Notes: a model not told the origin generated them from the sequence alone. A stretch of 64,000 nt of DNA from CADCVT01 sp036389155 (GCA_036389155.1 DASVQN010000027.1:62001-126000), one strand, 5' to 3'. Positions 1 through 8,467 are shown, counted from the first letter of the stretch. Made by a program: numbers and translations.

Positions 1-777
1 CGTGCGCAGCTCGTGCGACGCGGTGGCGATGAACCGCTTGCGCGCGCTGTCGAGCTGGGCGAGCTGGCGCTGCATGTCGTCCAGCGACGCCGCGAGCTGG
101 CCGAGCTCGTCGTCGCGGTCGACCGGGAAGCGCACGGTCATGTCGCCGCGCGCGACGCGGCGCGCGGTCGTCTCCAGCACCTTGATCCGCCGCGCCAGCC
201 GCGAGGCGAGCAGCAGGCCGGCGGCCAGCGCGATGATCAGCGCGATCGCGCCCGACACGAGGATCCGGTCGCGGACGAGCTGGACGTTGCCCTCGACGTC
301 GCTCAGCGGCGCCGAGTAGACGATGACCCGCTCGACGTCCTTGCCGCGCAGCACGGGCAGCGCCGCCTGCGCGAGCTGGCCGTCGACGCTCGTCTCGGTG
401 CCCGTCGCGATCCGCCGCGAGCGCGCGGCCTGCGAGGCGACCTCGAACTGCAGGTCGCCGGTCTCGCCGATCGAGTCCGCCGTCGGCGCGACCTGCAGCG
501 TCCCGCTGACGCGGTCGACGCGCAGCAGCGTCACCCGCGCGCTCGCGCGGTCCCCGGCGCGCTGGACGACCTTGCGCAGCTTCTCGATCTCCAGGTCGCG
601 CGCGGCGATGATCTGGTCGGAGAACTCGCGCGCGTCGGAGGCCAGGCTGTCGAGCTTCTGCTCCTCGAGGTTGGACTCCAGCGACGGCGCGACGTAGACG
701 TAGACGAAGCCGACCGCGGCGACGGCGACCGCGAACACGAGCAGCGCCAGCCGGGTGCGGATGAGGCGCAGGGCCAC
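1..777 (-). CDS. Sensor histidine kinase, N-terminal part (cut by window edge)
   Basis: This minus-strand reading frame starts with GTG at 777 and is still open at base 1, so only the first 259 residues are present. I translated it directly: an N-terminal membrane segment (about residues 6-30), an extracytoplasmic region, a second membrane segment (about 170-195), a HAMP linker, and the H-box ASHELRT with the phospho-accepting histidine near residue 255. The ATP-binding domain lies outside the window. The GTG overlaps the stop of the upstream response regulator by one base (TAGTG), so the two are co-translated and are very probably cognate partners. The stimulus cannot be told from the sequence. 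Confidence 0.9.
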   Translation of the reverse strand, partial: MALRLIRTRLALLVFAVAVAAVGFVYVYVAPSLESNLEEQKLDSLASDAREFSDQIIAARDLEIEKLRKVVQRAGDRASARVTLLRVDRVSGTLQVAPTADSIGETGDLQFEVASQAARSRRIATGTETSVDGQLAQAALPVLRGKDVERVIVYSAPLSDVEGNVQLVRDRILVSGAIALIIALAAGLLLASRLARRIKVLETTARRVARGDMTVRFPVDRDDELGQLAASLDDMQRQLAQLDSARKRFIATASHELRT

Positions 778-1490
778 TAGTCGTCGGTGTCGCGGAAGCG
801 GTAGCCGACGCCGCGCACGGTGAAGAGGTACTCGGGGTCCTTGGCGTCGCTCTCGAGCTTCTCGCGCAGGTGGCGGATGTGGACGTCGATGGTCCGCGGG
901 TCGCGGAACGCGGAGTCGCCCCAGATCCGCGTGAGGAGCATCTCGCGCGTGAACACGCGGCCGGGGTTGCAGGCCAGCGCCTTGAGGATCTCGAACTCGA
1001 CGTACGTCGCCTGCACGTCCTCGCCGCGGACGCGCACGGTGCGCTTGGCGAAGTCGATGCGCATCTCGCCGACCTCGAGCGGCTCGTCCTCGCCGAGCTC
1101 CTGGTTGCGCTGGGCCCACGACGAGCGCCGCAGCGCGGCCTTGACCCTCGAACGGAACTCCCTCAGCGAGAACGGCTTGGTGATGTAGTCGTCGGCGCCG
1201 AGCTCGAGCCCGACGACCTTGTCGACCTCCTCCGCGCGGGCGGTGAGCATGATGATCGGGACCGTGCTCTTGGCCCGCAGGCGACGGCACACCTCGAGGC
1301 CGTCGAGGCGGGGCATCATCACGTCCAGGACGACGAGGTCGTAGCTGCCGTCGTCGAACCGCGCGAGCGCCTCGCGGCCGTCGGATGCGCACGTCACGTC
1401 GTACCCGTCCTTCTGGAGCGGATAGGAGAGCAACGTCTGGATGGCGCGCTCGTCGTCGACGAGCAGGATGCGGGGAGAGCGCTCGGGCAT
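777..1490 (-). CDS. OmpR/PhoB-family response regulator
   Basis: A 237-residue two-component regulator. The receiver domain (about 1-125) has the acidic pair D12-D13, the phospho-acceptor D56 in LVVLDVMMP, and the conserved T and K in MLTA and TKPF. A winged-helix DNA-binding domain follows (about 145-232) with the usual RTIDVHIRHLREKL recognition region and VRGVGYRF ending. It is co-translated with the downstream kinase. I chose ATG at 1490; the frame could extend to TTG at 1517, but that would overlap the divergent gene's start at 1508. It resembles MtrA/RegX3/PhoB-type regulators, but its targets are unknown. Confidence 0.92.
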   Translation of the reverse strand: MPERSPRILLVDDERAIQTLLSYPLQKDGYDVTCASDGREALARFDDGSYDLVVLDVMMPRLDGLEVCRRLRAKSTVPIIMLTARAEEVDKVVGLELGADDYITKPFSLREFRSRVKAALRRSSWAQRNQELGEDEPLEVGEMRIDFAKRTVRVRGEDVQATYVEFEILKALACNPGRVFTREMLLTRIWGDSAFRDPRTIDVHIRHLREKLESDAKDPEYLFTVRGVGYRFRDTDD

Positions 1491-1507
1491 GTGTCCGATC
1501 TGCTCAT

Positions 1508-3316
1508 ATGGTGACAACCGCCCTGATGCTGGACGTCCGCATCTATCGCAGCGCGTTCGTTCCGCTCCTCGTGGCGGTGGTCGTCGTCGCGTTCGCGCTG
1601 GCCGACCGGCCGCGCCCGATCGGCACCACGCTCGCCCCCGACGCCTTCTCCGGCGAGCGCGCGATGGCGCTGCTCGAGGAGGCCGACGAGCGCGACGACC
1701 CGTTCCACGACCGGCGCCCGGGGTCGCTCGGCGACGACGCGCTCTCGGTCCGCGTGCAGTCCGTCTTCAAGCGAACGGGGTTCGACACGACGATCCGCGC
1801 GGAGGAGGGCCAGACGATCGACGGCGAGACCGCGCTGCCGACGGTGATCGGCGAGCGCGCCGGTCGTGAGCAGCGGCGGATCCTCGTCATCGCCGAGCGC
1901 GACGCGGCCGAGCCGGGGTCGCTCGGGAGGCTGACGGCGACCGCCGCGCTGCTCGAGCTGGCCCGGGTCTTCGAGGGCCGCGCGACGCGGCGGACGCTCA
2001 CGCTCGTCTCGACGAGCGGCGGCAGCGGCGGCGCCGCCGGGATCCGCAAGCTGGCGCGCGAGTACGGATCCGAGGACGCGCCGGTCGACGCGGCGATCGT
2101 CCTGGGCGACGTGGGCAGCACGAGCGACTACGACCTGCCGGTCGTCGTGCCGTGGGCCGAGCGCGACGGCCTGGCGCCGATGCGGCTGCGGCGGACGGTC
2201 GAGAACGCCGTCGAGCTGGAGACCGACGTCGAGGACTCCGGCTCGCCGCGCGCGCTCGCGCAGTTCGCGCGCGAGGCGGTGCCGATGACGCTGACCGGCC
2301 AGGGCGCGCTCGGGGCCGAGGGCATCGCCGCGGTGACGCTGTCGGTCACCGGCGAGCGCGCTCCCTCGGCCGGCGCGCCGGTCTCGCGGGCGCGGCTGGA
2401 GAGCTTCGGCCGCGCCGCGCTGCGCTCGATCAGCGCGCTCGACAACGGGCCCGACGTGCCCGCCGGCCCGCGCCAGTACCTCGTCTTCCAGCGGCGGGTG
2501 ATCCCCGTCTGGGCCGTCCGGCTGCTCGGCGGCATGCTCCTCTTCCCGCTCCTGCTCGCCGCGGTCGACGGGCTGGCCCGCGTGCGCCGGCGCGGCTCGC
2601 CGGTCCTGCCGTGGCTGTGGTGGATCGCCGCGGCGGCCTTCCCGTTCCTGCTCGCCTGCCTCGTCGCGCGGCTGCTCGGCGCGACCGACGTCCTGCCCGC
2701 GCCGCCGGGGCCGGTCGACCCCGAGGCGCTGCCCGCGGACGGCGCCGGTCTCGGTGCGGTGGCGCTCGTGCTCGTGCTCGGCTTCCTCGTGCGCCCGCTC
2801 GTGCGGCGGCTCCTGCGCGCGGGGCGCACGCGCGACGCGGGGGAGGACGCCGGCGGGCCCGCCGCCGCGCTGGCGCTCGTCCTCGGTGCGCTCGGCGTCG
2901 CGGTGTGGATCGTCAACCCGTTCACGGGGCTGCTGCTCGGCCCGGCGCTGCACCTGTGGTTGCTGGCCACGGTGCCCGAGGTCCGCCTGCCGCGCGCGGC
3001 ACGGCTGCTGCTCGTCCTCGTCGGCCTGCTCCCGTTCGCGCTCGTCGGCGCCTACTACGCGGAGCAGTTCGGGCTCGACCCGATCGAGCTGGCGTGGGAG
3101 GCTGTGCTCGTGCTGGCGGGCGGCTACGCCGGGCCGCTCGGGTTCGTCGCGTGGAGCCTGGTGCTGGGCTGCGTGCTGCTCTCGGTGGCGGTCGCGGTGC
3201 GCCGCCGGGCCCCCGGAGCGACCCCGGGCGAGGCCGGTCCCGTCACCACCCGCGGCCCGCTCGGGTACGCCGGTCCGGGCAGCCTGGGTGGAACCGAGTC
3301 GGCCTTGCGACGATAA
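1508..3316 (+). CDS. Polytopic membrane protein with degenerate M28-like domain
   Basis: A protein of about 602 residues. It starts with one hydrophobic segment (about 10-28). A soluble domain follows whose pattern (RRILVIAERDA, then TATAALLELARVF, then TLTLVSTSGGSGG) resembles the core of M28 zinc aminopeptidases. The normal metal ligands are mostly replaced: the first His position is Glu (about residue 130), the bridging Asp region is GSLGR, and the catalytic Glu pair is absent. The C-terminal half has about eight membrane segments. The overall shape recalls GAA1-type M28-fold membrane proteins. ATG 1526 is an alternative start. It lies next to a sortase, suggesting an envelope role, but no enzymatic function can be claimed. 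Confidence 0.8.
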   Translation: MVTTALMLDVRIYRSAFVPLLVAVVVVAFALADRPRPIGTTLAPDAFSGERAMALLEEADERDDPFHDRRPGSLGDDALSVRVQSVFKRTGFDTTIRAEEGQTIDGETALPTVIGERAGREQRRILVIAERDAAEPGSLGRLTATAALLELARVFEGRATRRTLTLVSTSGGSGGAAGIRKLAREYGSEDAPVDAAIVLGDVGSTSDYDLPVVVPWAERDGLAPMRLRRTVENAVELETDVEDSGSPRALAQFAREAVPMTLTGQGALGAEGIAAVTLSVTGERAPSAGAPVSRARLESFGRAALRSISALDNGPDVPAGPRQYLVFQRRVIPVWAVRLLGGMLLFPLLLAAVDGLARVRRRGSPVLPWLWWIAAAAFPFLLACLVARLLGATDVLPAPPGPVDPEALPADGAGLGAVALVLVLGFLVRPLVRRLLRAGRTRDAGEDAGGPAAALALVLGALGVAVWIVNPFTGLLLGPALHLWLLATVPEVRLPRAARLLLVLVGLLPFALVGAYYAEQFGLDPIELAWEAVLVLAGGYAGPLGFVAWSLVLGCVLLSVAVAVRRRAPGATPGEAGPVTTRGPLGYAGPGSLGGTESALRR

Positions 3317-3323
3317 GAGGGAC

Positions 3324-4007
3324 ATGAGGACCGCACTGCGCGCCATCTCGACCGTGCTCATCGCCGCCGGCATCCTGCTGCTCATGGACGCCGGGCTGAC
3401 GATCGCCTGGCAGGAGCCGGTCTCCGCGCTGTACGGCCGCGTCAAGCAGCACGCGCTCGGCGGCGACCTGGAGAAGCTCGAGAAGCAGGGCCCGACGCCG
3501 CTCGAGCAGCGCGTCCTGAAGAACCTCCCCGACGAGAAGCGGCGCCTGGCCTTCCTGGGGCGCTCGCTCAAGCAGCGGCTGGACGGCGGGGAGGCCGCGG
3601 GCCGCCTGCGCATCCCGAAGATCGGCCTGAACTTCGTCGTGCTCGACGGCACGTCGGGCGAGTACCTGCGCAAGGGGCCGGGCTTCTTCCCCGAGACGCC
3701 GTTCCCCGGCAGCGGCGGCACGACGGCGATCGCCGGGCACCGGACGACGTACGGCGCGCCGTTCAACGACATCGACGACCTCGACAAGGGCGACGCGATC
3801 GTCCTCGAGATGCCGTACGCCCGGTTCGAGTACCGCGTGCAGCAGACGCGCATCGTCGACCCGGACGCGTTCTGGGTCACGAACCGCGTCGGCTACGAGC
3901 GACTGGTCCTCAGCGCATGCCACCCGCTGTACAGCGCCTCGCAGCGGATCGTCGTCTTCGCGCGCCAGGTGCGTGTGGAGCCGCGGAACCGATCTGTGGA
4001 CGGGTAG
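3324..4007 (+). CDS. Sortase (class D/E-like transpeptidase)
   Basis: A 227-residue membrane-anchored sortase. An N-terminal hydrophobic anchor (about 5-28) precedes the beta-barrel domain, with the catalytic trio visible: H139 in IAGHRTTYG, C199 in LSACHPLYS and R208 in SQRIVVFAR. Sortases cleave a C-terminal sorting signal and attach the protein to the cell wall or to another protein. The ATG at 3324 has a clear ribosome binding site (AAGAGGGAC) and follows the upstream membrane protein by 7 bases, so the two form an operon. No obvious LPXTG-type substrate is encoded in this window. Confidence 0.93.
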   Translation: MRTALRAISTVLIAAGILLLMDAGLTIAWQEPVSALYGRVKQHALGGDLEKLEKQGPTPLEQRVLKNLPDEKRRLAFLGRSLKQRLDGGEAAGRLRIPKIGLNFVVLDGTSGEYLRKGPGFFPETPFPGSGGTTAIAGHRTTYGAPFNDIDDLDKGDAIVLEMPYARFEYRVQQTRIVDPDAFWVTNRVGYERLVLSACHPLYSASQRIVVFARQVRVEPRNRSVDG

Positions 4008-4063
4008 CCGAGGGAGGGTCGGCCTCGCGTCCAGTCGGGGCGTGCCGCGGTGCTGCGGTGGGA

Positions 4064-4309
4064 ATGACGGTGTCGATGGATCGCCAGATGCTGGTCAAGG
4101 ATCTGAAGGCCCGGGTCGCGCGCCACGAGTACGACGTGGACTGCCGTGCGGTGGCCGAGGCGCTGCTCGCGCGTCACGCGCGATGCTCGAACCCGCTGAG
4201 CGAGACCTCGCCCTGGGCGTCCCTCAGCGCGATCCCGGCAGGTCCGCGGATCACCCGGCCGACGGGCACCCCCGGCAGCCCGCCCGGGCCGCACGCGAGC
4301 AGCTCGTAG
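4064..4309 (+). CDS. Small FlgM-like protein, 3' end antisense to thiL
   Basis: An 81-residue ORF. Residues from about 8 to 33 (LVKDLKARVARHEYDV, then CRAVAEALLARHA) resemble the C-terminal helices of FlgM-type anti-sigma factors, which bind alternative sigma factors. The remaining residues (from about 40) are simply the antisense of the thiL 3' end, and the two genes overlap by 136 bases. A natural FlgM would stop near residue 40-45, so the original stop may have been lost. There are no flagellar genes in the window. Start codon ATG 4064 lacks a strong ribosome binding site. Confidence 0.45.
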   Translation: MTVSMDRQMLVKDLKARVARHEYDVDCRAVAEALLARHARCSNPLSETSPWASLSAIPAGPRITRPTGTPGSPPGPHASSS

Positions 4310-5172
4310 TCCTCGCCGCCCGCCGCCGCGAGCGCGGCCACCGGCACGCCGAGCTGCTCCGCCACGTCCGCGACGCCGTCGGCGACCGGGAGCGCGTCGA
4401 GGTCGATCTCGATGCGGACGTCGCTGCGTCGCGCGACGTGCCGGGCGTCGGTGGCCAGGCCGTCGGAGAGGTCGATCATCGCGGTGGCCCCGGCGCGCGC
4501 GAGCGCGCGGCCCTCGTCGAGCCGCGGCATCGGCCGCAGGTACGCCTCGACCAGCGCGCGGGCGCCGCGCGCGCGGCCCTCGAGGATCGCGAGGCCCGCC
4601 GCCGATCCGCCGAGCGGGCCGGTGACGACGACGGTGTCGCCAGGCTGCGCGCCGTCGCGGCCGACGAGGTCGTCGGCCTCGTCCGCCCAGCCGACGACGG
4701 TGACGGCGATCGTGAGCGCGGGCGCGCGGGTGACGTCGCCGCCGGCGAGCACGGTCCCGGTCCGCTCGGCGAGCGGGAGGAGGCCGTCGAGGACGCCGAG
4801 CGCGTCGTCCTGGGACAGGTCGTCCGGCAGCCCGAGCGCGACGTACGCCTCGCCGGGGTCGGCGCCCATGGCCGCGAGGTCCGACAGCGCGCCGGCGAGC
4901 GCGCGATGGCCGGCGTCGGCCGGCGAGGCCTGCCCGAGCCGGAAGTGGACCCCGTCGACCATCTGGTCGATCGAGGTGACGGCGTAGGGGCGAGCGCGCA
5001 CGACGGCGGCGTCGTCGCCCGGAGGCGTGACGATCCGCTCGGTCGCGGTCCCGGCAAGCGCGCGCTCGATCGCCCCGACGAGAGAGAGCTCAGACCACGG
5101 TGCGGCACCCCGCGAAGCCGCTTCGCGCCCTCGCGTGCTGCCGCGATCCCCACCACCCACCCCGGTCACCAC
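4174..5172 (-). CDS. thiL: Thiamine-monophosphate kinase
   Basis: ThiL phosphorylates thiamine monophosphate to the active cofactor thiamine diphosphate, using ATP. The 332-residue frame has the PurM/AIRS-type fold motifs: PPGDDAAVV, SIDQMVDGVHF, ALSDLAAMGA, VLAGGDVTRA, VTGPLGGSAAG, MIDLSDGLA and the C-terminal GGEDYELL. The first 25 residues are low-complexity and unlike the family, so translation may begin further in than GTG 5172. That start lies inside a 14-base direct repeat. It is downstream of infA on the same strand (28-base gap). Its 3' end is overlapped by the plus-strand FlgM-like ORF. Confidence 0.93.
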   Translation of the reverse strand: MVTGVGGGDRGSTRGREAASRGAAPWSELSLVGAIERALAGTATERIVTPPGDDAAVVRARPYAVTSIDQMVDGVHFRLGQASPADAGHRALAGALSDLAAMGADPGEAYVALGLPDDLSQDDALGVLDGLLPLAERTGTVLAGGDVTRAPALTIAVTVVGWADEADDLVGRDGAQPGDTVVVTGPLGGSAAGLAILEGRARGARALVEAYLRPMPRLDEGRALARAGATAMIDLSDGLATDARHVARRSDVRIEIDLDALPVADGVADVAEQLGVPVAALAAAGGEDYELLACGPGGLPGVPVGRVIRGPAGIALRDAQGEVSLSGFEHRA

Positions 5173-5195
5173 CGGATGACGACCCCGGTCACCAC
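5159..5195. repeat. 14-base direct repeat at the thiL start / infA stop
   Basis: The 14-mer ACCCCGGTCACCAC occurs at 5159-5172 and again at 5182-5195. On the minus strand each copy supplies GTGGTGACC, so the duplication creates two sets of candidate GTG start codons for thiL. Confidence 0.75.
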
Positions 5196-5199
5196 GGAA

Positions 5200-5418
5200 T
5201 TACTTGTGCCGGTAGACGATGCGCGCGCGTTCCAGGTCGTACGGGGAGAGCTCGACCCTCACGCGATCCCCCGGGAGGATGCGGATGCGGAACCGGCGCA
5301 TCTTCCCGGCGACGTGGCCGAGCACCGAGTGCCCGTTGTCGAGCTGCACCCGGAACATCGCGTTGGGCAGGGCCTCGGTGACCTCGCCCTCGAACTCGAC
5401 CTTCTCCTCCTTGGACAC
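5200..5418 (-). CDS. infA: Translation initiation factor IF-1
   Basis: IF-1 is a small OB-fold protein that occupies the ribosomal A site during initiation. With GTG at 5418 the product is exactly 72 residues, the standard IF-1 length. It shows the family signature SKEEKVEFEGEV, NAMFRV, NGHSVLGHVAGKMR, LPGDRV and LSPYDLERARIVYR. It is unusual to find infA between a penicillin-binding protein and thiL and not in a ribosomal protein operon. A TAGGGT box lies 10 bases upstream, suggesting a very short leader. GTG at 5427 is an alternative start. Confidence 0.96.
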   Translation of the reverse strand: MSKEEKVEFEGEVTEALPNAMFRVQLDNGHSVLGHVAGKMRRFRIRILPGDRVRVELSPYDLERARIVYRHK

Positions 5419-5428
5419 GGCGCGCACG

Positions 5429-5434
5429 ACCCTA
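5429..5434 (-). promoter_or_regulatory. Probable -10 box for infA (TAGGGT)
   Basis: Read on the minus strand, TAGGGT ends 10 bases before GTG 5418. This would place the transcription start only a few bases ahead of the codon. Confidence 0.45.
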
Positions 5435-5446
5435 ACCCCTGGGCGG

Positions 5447-5503
5447 GACGGCGTGAAGGGGTGGCCGGCGGCGCGGCGCCGGACGGACGGCGTGAAGCGG
5501 TGG
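5447..5503. repeat. 18-base imperfect direct repeat upstream of infA
   Basis: GACGGCGTGAAGGGGTGG (5447-5464) and GACGGCGTGAAGCGGTGG (5486-5503) match at 17 of 18 positions and are 39 bases apart start to start. They lie between the infA promoter and the stop of the penicillin-binding protein gene and could be a regulator site or a local duplication. Confidence 0.7.
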
Positions 5504-7687
5504 TCAGCCGTCCTTCTTCGCCTGGCCGGGCGGCGTGCCGCCCTGGCCCGGCGGCGTTCCGCCCGAATCCGGCGGCGACTGCGTGGGCGGCGCCGCCTGG
5601 GGCGGGGTCTCGTAGAGGTCGGGGTCGTACGCGGGCCCGCCGGTGCCGTCGGGGGTCGTCGTCGTGCCGTCGGGCGCCTGCGTCGCGCCGTTCGGCGCGC
5701 CGGTGCCCGGGGTGCCGGTCGTCCCCGTGCCGTCCGTCGACGTCCCACCGGGCGCGCCGGTCGACGCGTAGCGGCCGAAGAACGGCGCGGCCTGGAACGG
5801 CGTCTTGGGCGGCTTGAAGTCCGGGCACCCGCGCTTGACCTGGCTCATGTACGCGTGCCAGATCTCCGCCGGGTACGTGCCGCCGGCGACCGAGATGGGC
5901 GTGGTCGGCGGGTACATCTCGATGCGCCGCTCGGGGAACCCGACCCAGACCGACGAGACGAGGTTCGGCGTGAAGCCGACGAACCACGCGTCGGTGTGGT
6001 TGTCGGTCGTGCCGGTCTTGCCGGCCGCGGGGCAGCCGATGTTCGCCGCCACGCCCGTCCCGCCCTGGATGTTCTTCTCGAGGATCTCGGTCGCCTTGGC
6101 GGTGACGCCGTCGGGGAAGGCGCGCACGCGCTTGCGCTCGTCGAGGCGCTCGGTGTGGCCGTCGGGGAAGACGACCTTCGTCACGGCGATCGGCCGGTTG
6201 CGCAGGCCGCCGTCGGCGATCGTCGCGTACGCGTTGGCCATCTCCAGCGGCGAGCAGCAGTACGCGAGGCCGCCGAGGATCTCGCCCGGGTAGCCCTGCA
6301 TCTTCGACGTGATCCCCATCTTCTTCGCGGCCTCGCGGACCGCGTCCGGGCCCACGTCGAGGCCGAGCTGCTGGTAGACCGAGTTGTCGGACTTCAGCGT
6401 CGCCGTGACGAGGTTCATGCTGCCGCCGTACGAGCCGTCGTACGTCTTGACGTCGATGTGCCCGTATTTCGGGTCGTTGAAGTCGAGGTGCTTGGACACG
6501 TACGTCGTGCTCTCCGGCGAGACGCCGCGGTCCAGCGCGGCCATGAGGCCCATGATCTTGAACGTCGACCCCGGCTGGCGCTTGCCCTGGGCGGCGAGGT
6601 TGAACTTCGTCTCCGCGTACTTGGCCGACGACGCCATCGCCAGGATGTGGCCGTTCTTGGGGTCGATCGTGACGATCGCCGAGCGGGGCGCGTTGGGGAA
6701 GGTGAGGACGCTGTCGATCGCCGCGCGCGCCTTCTCCTGCATCTTCAGGTCGACGGTCGTGTAGATCCGCAGGCCGCCGTCGCGCACGGTCTTGATGTCG
6801 TACTTGTCGATCAACGCCTGGCGGACGTAGTCGAAGAAGAAGCCCTCGCGCCGCTGCGTGTAGAACCGGCTCGTCTCGACGCCGAGCGGCTCGTCCTTGG
6901 CCTCCGCCGCCTCCTGCGGCGTGACCATCCGCAGCTCGGCCATCTTGTCGAGGACCTGGTTGCGGCGGCGCAGCGCGGCCTCGGGCGCGTTGAACGGGTT
7001 GTACTGCGACGGCGCCTGCGGCAGGCCGGCGAGGAGCGCTGCCTCGTGCAGCTTCAGCCGCGTGGCGGGCTTGTCGAAGAACGTACGCGAAGCGGCCTGG
7101 ATCCCGACCGCGGTCTGCCCGCCCTGCGTGCCGTACGGGACGCTGTTGATGTACTTGTCGAGGATCCACTCCTTGCTGTGGACGTTCTCGAGCTGCTCGG
7201 CCAGCTTGGCCTCGTGGACCTTGCGCTTGAAGGTGCGCTCCTTGGTGATGTAGAGCGTGCGGACGAGCTGCATCGTCAGCGTGGAGCCGCCCTCCACCGT
7301 CTTGCCGGACTCGAGGTTCTTGATCGCGGCGCGGATGACGCCCTCGGTGTCGACGCCCTTGTGCTTGTAGAAGCGCTCGTCCTCGATCGCGATCGTGGCG
7401 TCCTTGACGATCTTCGGGATCGTGCTGCCGGGGATCGGCGTGCGGATGACGCTGGACTGGATGTAGCCGAGCTTCGAGCCGTCGGCGGCGTAGACGACCG
7501 AGGTCTCGCCCGGGTCGATCGGCTTCAGGCGGTCGATCGACGGAGCGCCGTTCGCGATGCTGACGACGTAGCCGACGACGCTCGCGATGCCGATGCCGAC
7601 CACGGCCGCGGTGACGCCGAGGATGACGAAGATCGGGCCGGTGGACGCGTTGCGCCGCCGCCGGCGGTGTCGGGCCTGCCGAGACAT
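5504..7687 (-). CDS. Class A penicillin-binding protein (bifunctional)
   Basis: A PBP1A-type peptidoglycan polymerase and cross-linking enzyme of 727 residues. A short basic cytoplasmic tail and one membrane helix (about 17-42) lead to the glycosyltransferase family 51 domain, with the catalytic EDERFYKHKG motif, then GGSTLTMQLVR and HEAALLAGLPQAP. The transpeptidase domain has the serine motif STFK (in PGSTFKIMG), the SDN motif (KSDNSVYQQ) and KTG (AGKTGTTDN). The C-terminal 90 residues are a Pro/Gly/Thr-rich, probably disordered tail. I prefer ATG 7687, preceded by GGGTGG; another ATG lies in frame at 7699. Confidence 0.97.
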   Translation of the reverse strand: MSRQARHRRRRRNASTGPIFVILGVTAAVVGIGIASVVGYVVSIANGAPSIDRLKPIDPGETSVVYAADGSKLGYIQSSVIRTPIPGSTIPKIVKDATIAIEDERFYKHKGVDTEGVIRAAIKNLESGKTVEGGSTLTMQLVRTLYITKERTFKRKVHEAKLAEQLENVHSKEWILDKYINSVPYGTQGGQTAVGIQAASRTFFDKPATRLKLHEAALLAGLPQAPSQYNPFNAPEAALRRRNQVLDKMAELRMVTPQEAAEAKDEPLGVETSRFYTQRREGFFFDYVRQALIDKYDIKTVRDGGLRIYTTVDLKMQEKARAAIDSVLTFPNAPRSAIVTIDPKNGHILAMASSAKYAETKFNLAAQGKRQPGSTFKIMGLMAALDRGVSPESTTYVSKHLDFNDPKYGHIDVKTYDGSYGGSMNLVTATLKSDNSVYQQLGLDVGPDAVREAAKKMGITSKMQGYPGEILGGLAYCCSPLEMANAYATIADGGLRNRPIAVTKVVFPDGHTERLDERKRVRAFPDGVTAKATEILEKNIQGGTGVAANIGCPAAGKTGTTDNHTDAWFVGFTPNLVSSVWVGFPERRIEMYPPTTPISVAGGTYPAEIWHAYMSQVKRGCPDFKPPKTPFQAAPFFGRYASTGAPGGTSTDGTGTTGTPGTGAPNGATQAPDGTTTTPDGTGGPAYDPDLYETPPQAAPPTQSPPDSGGTPPGQGGTPPGQAKKDG

Positions 7688-7723
7688 GCAACCACCCATT
7701 CTGGCACGCGCCGTTTCCTCCTC

Positions 7724-8467
7724 TCAGCGCAGGCCCGCGCCGCGCAGCGCCTGCAGCGCCCTGCCGCGCAGGTCGGCCTCGCGCGCGGCGCGGTCGCCGA
7801 CGGTCACCGGTGGCGCGCTCACGCTGAGGACCACCCCCTCCGGCGTGACCTCGGCCACCCCCGCGTCGACGTCCTCGCCGAGCCCCTCGATCGCGGCGAT
7901 GGCGCGCCCCTCGTCGACCTCGTGCGGGATCCACACCTGCACCTTGAGCGTGACCGTGTCGCTGACGATCGAGTCGTTGCGCAGGATGCTCCCGGCCAGC
8001 CGCTCGTTGGGGACGATCAGGCGCGCGTCGGTGCCGGTGCGCAGGAAGGTGTAGGTGAGCCGGATGTCCTCGACGACGCCGGTCTCGCCGTCCAGCGTGA
8101 TCAGGTCCCCGATGCGGATCGGCTGGTTGACGGCGAGCATCACGCCGGCCACCACGTTGGCCAGCACCTGCCGCGCCGCGAAGCCGACCGCGGCCGCCGC
8201 GATGGCCCCGGAGGCCAGGATGCTCGCCGCCAGGCGGTCCAGTGCGGTGAACTGGGAGATGGCGATGGCGATCCCGATGACCAAGAGCGTCGCGGCGACC
8301 AGGCGGCGGACGAACCGCAGCCGGGTGTCGAGCACCGGGTCCAGGTGCGGGCGGTGCCGGCGGAAGGCGCGGTCGACCGCGTAGATGGCCACCCCGACGA
8401 GCACCAGGGTGATGACCGCGGTGACCTCGTGGTTGAAGCGGTTGAGGAAGCTGGCGAGCGCCGGCAC
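7724..8467 (-). CDS. MscS-family mechanosensitive ion channel
   Basis: A 247-residue channel protein that would release solutes on membrane stretch. It has hydrophobic helices at about 14-30 and 52-75, a pore-lining helix rich in Ala and Gly (SGAIAAAAVGFAARQVLANV), and then the MscS beta domain (IRIGDLITLDGETGVVEDI, RTGTDARLIVPNERL). A C-terminal alpha/beta region follows. I chose GTG 8467; longer versions would run into the divergent mannosyltransferase gene. Both starts fall in the same 30 bases, so regulatory sequence must overlap coding sequence. Confidence 0.9.
   Translation of the reverse strand: MPALASFLNRFNHEVTAVITLVLVGVAIYAVDRAFRRHRPHLDPVLDTRLRFVRRLVAATLLVIGIAIAISQFTALDRLAASILASGAIAAAAVGFAARQVLANVVAGVMLAVNQPIRIGDLITLDGETGVVEDIRLTYTFLRTGTDARLIVPNERLAGSILRNDSIVSDTVTLKVQVWIPHEVDEGRAIAAIEGLGEDVDAGVAEVTPEGVVLSVSAPPVTVGDRAAREADLRGRALQALRGAGLR

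Noticed and set aside
1394..3880. 828-codon minus-strand ORF
   Set aside because: Antisense of the M28-like membrane protein and sortase; no recognisable motif and many Gln/Arg/His runs.
4008..4063. Terminator between the sortase and the FlgM-like ORF
   Set aside because: No stable stem with a U-tract could be found in this gap.
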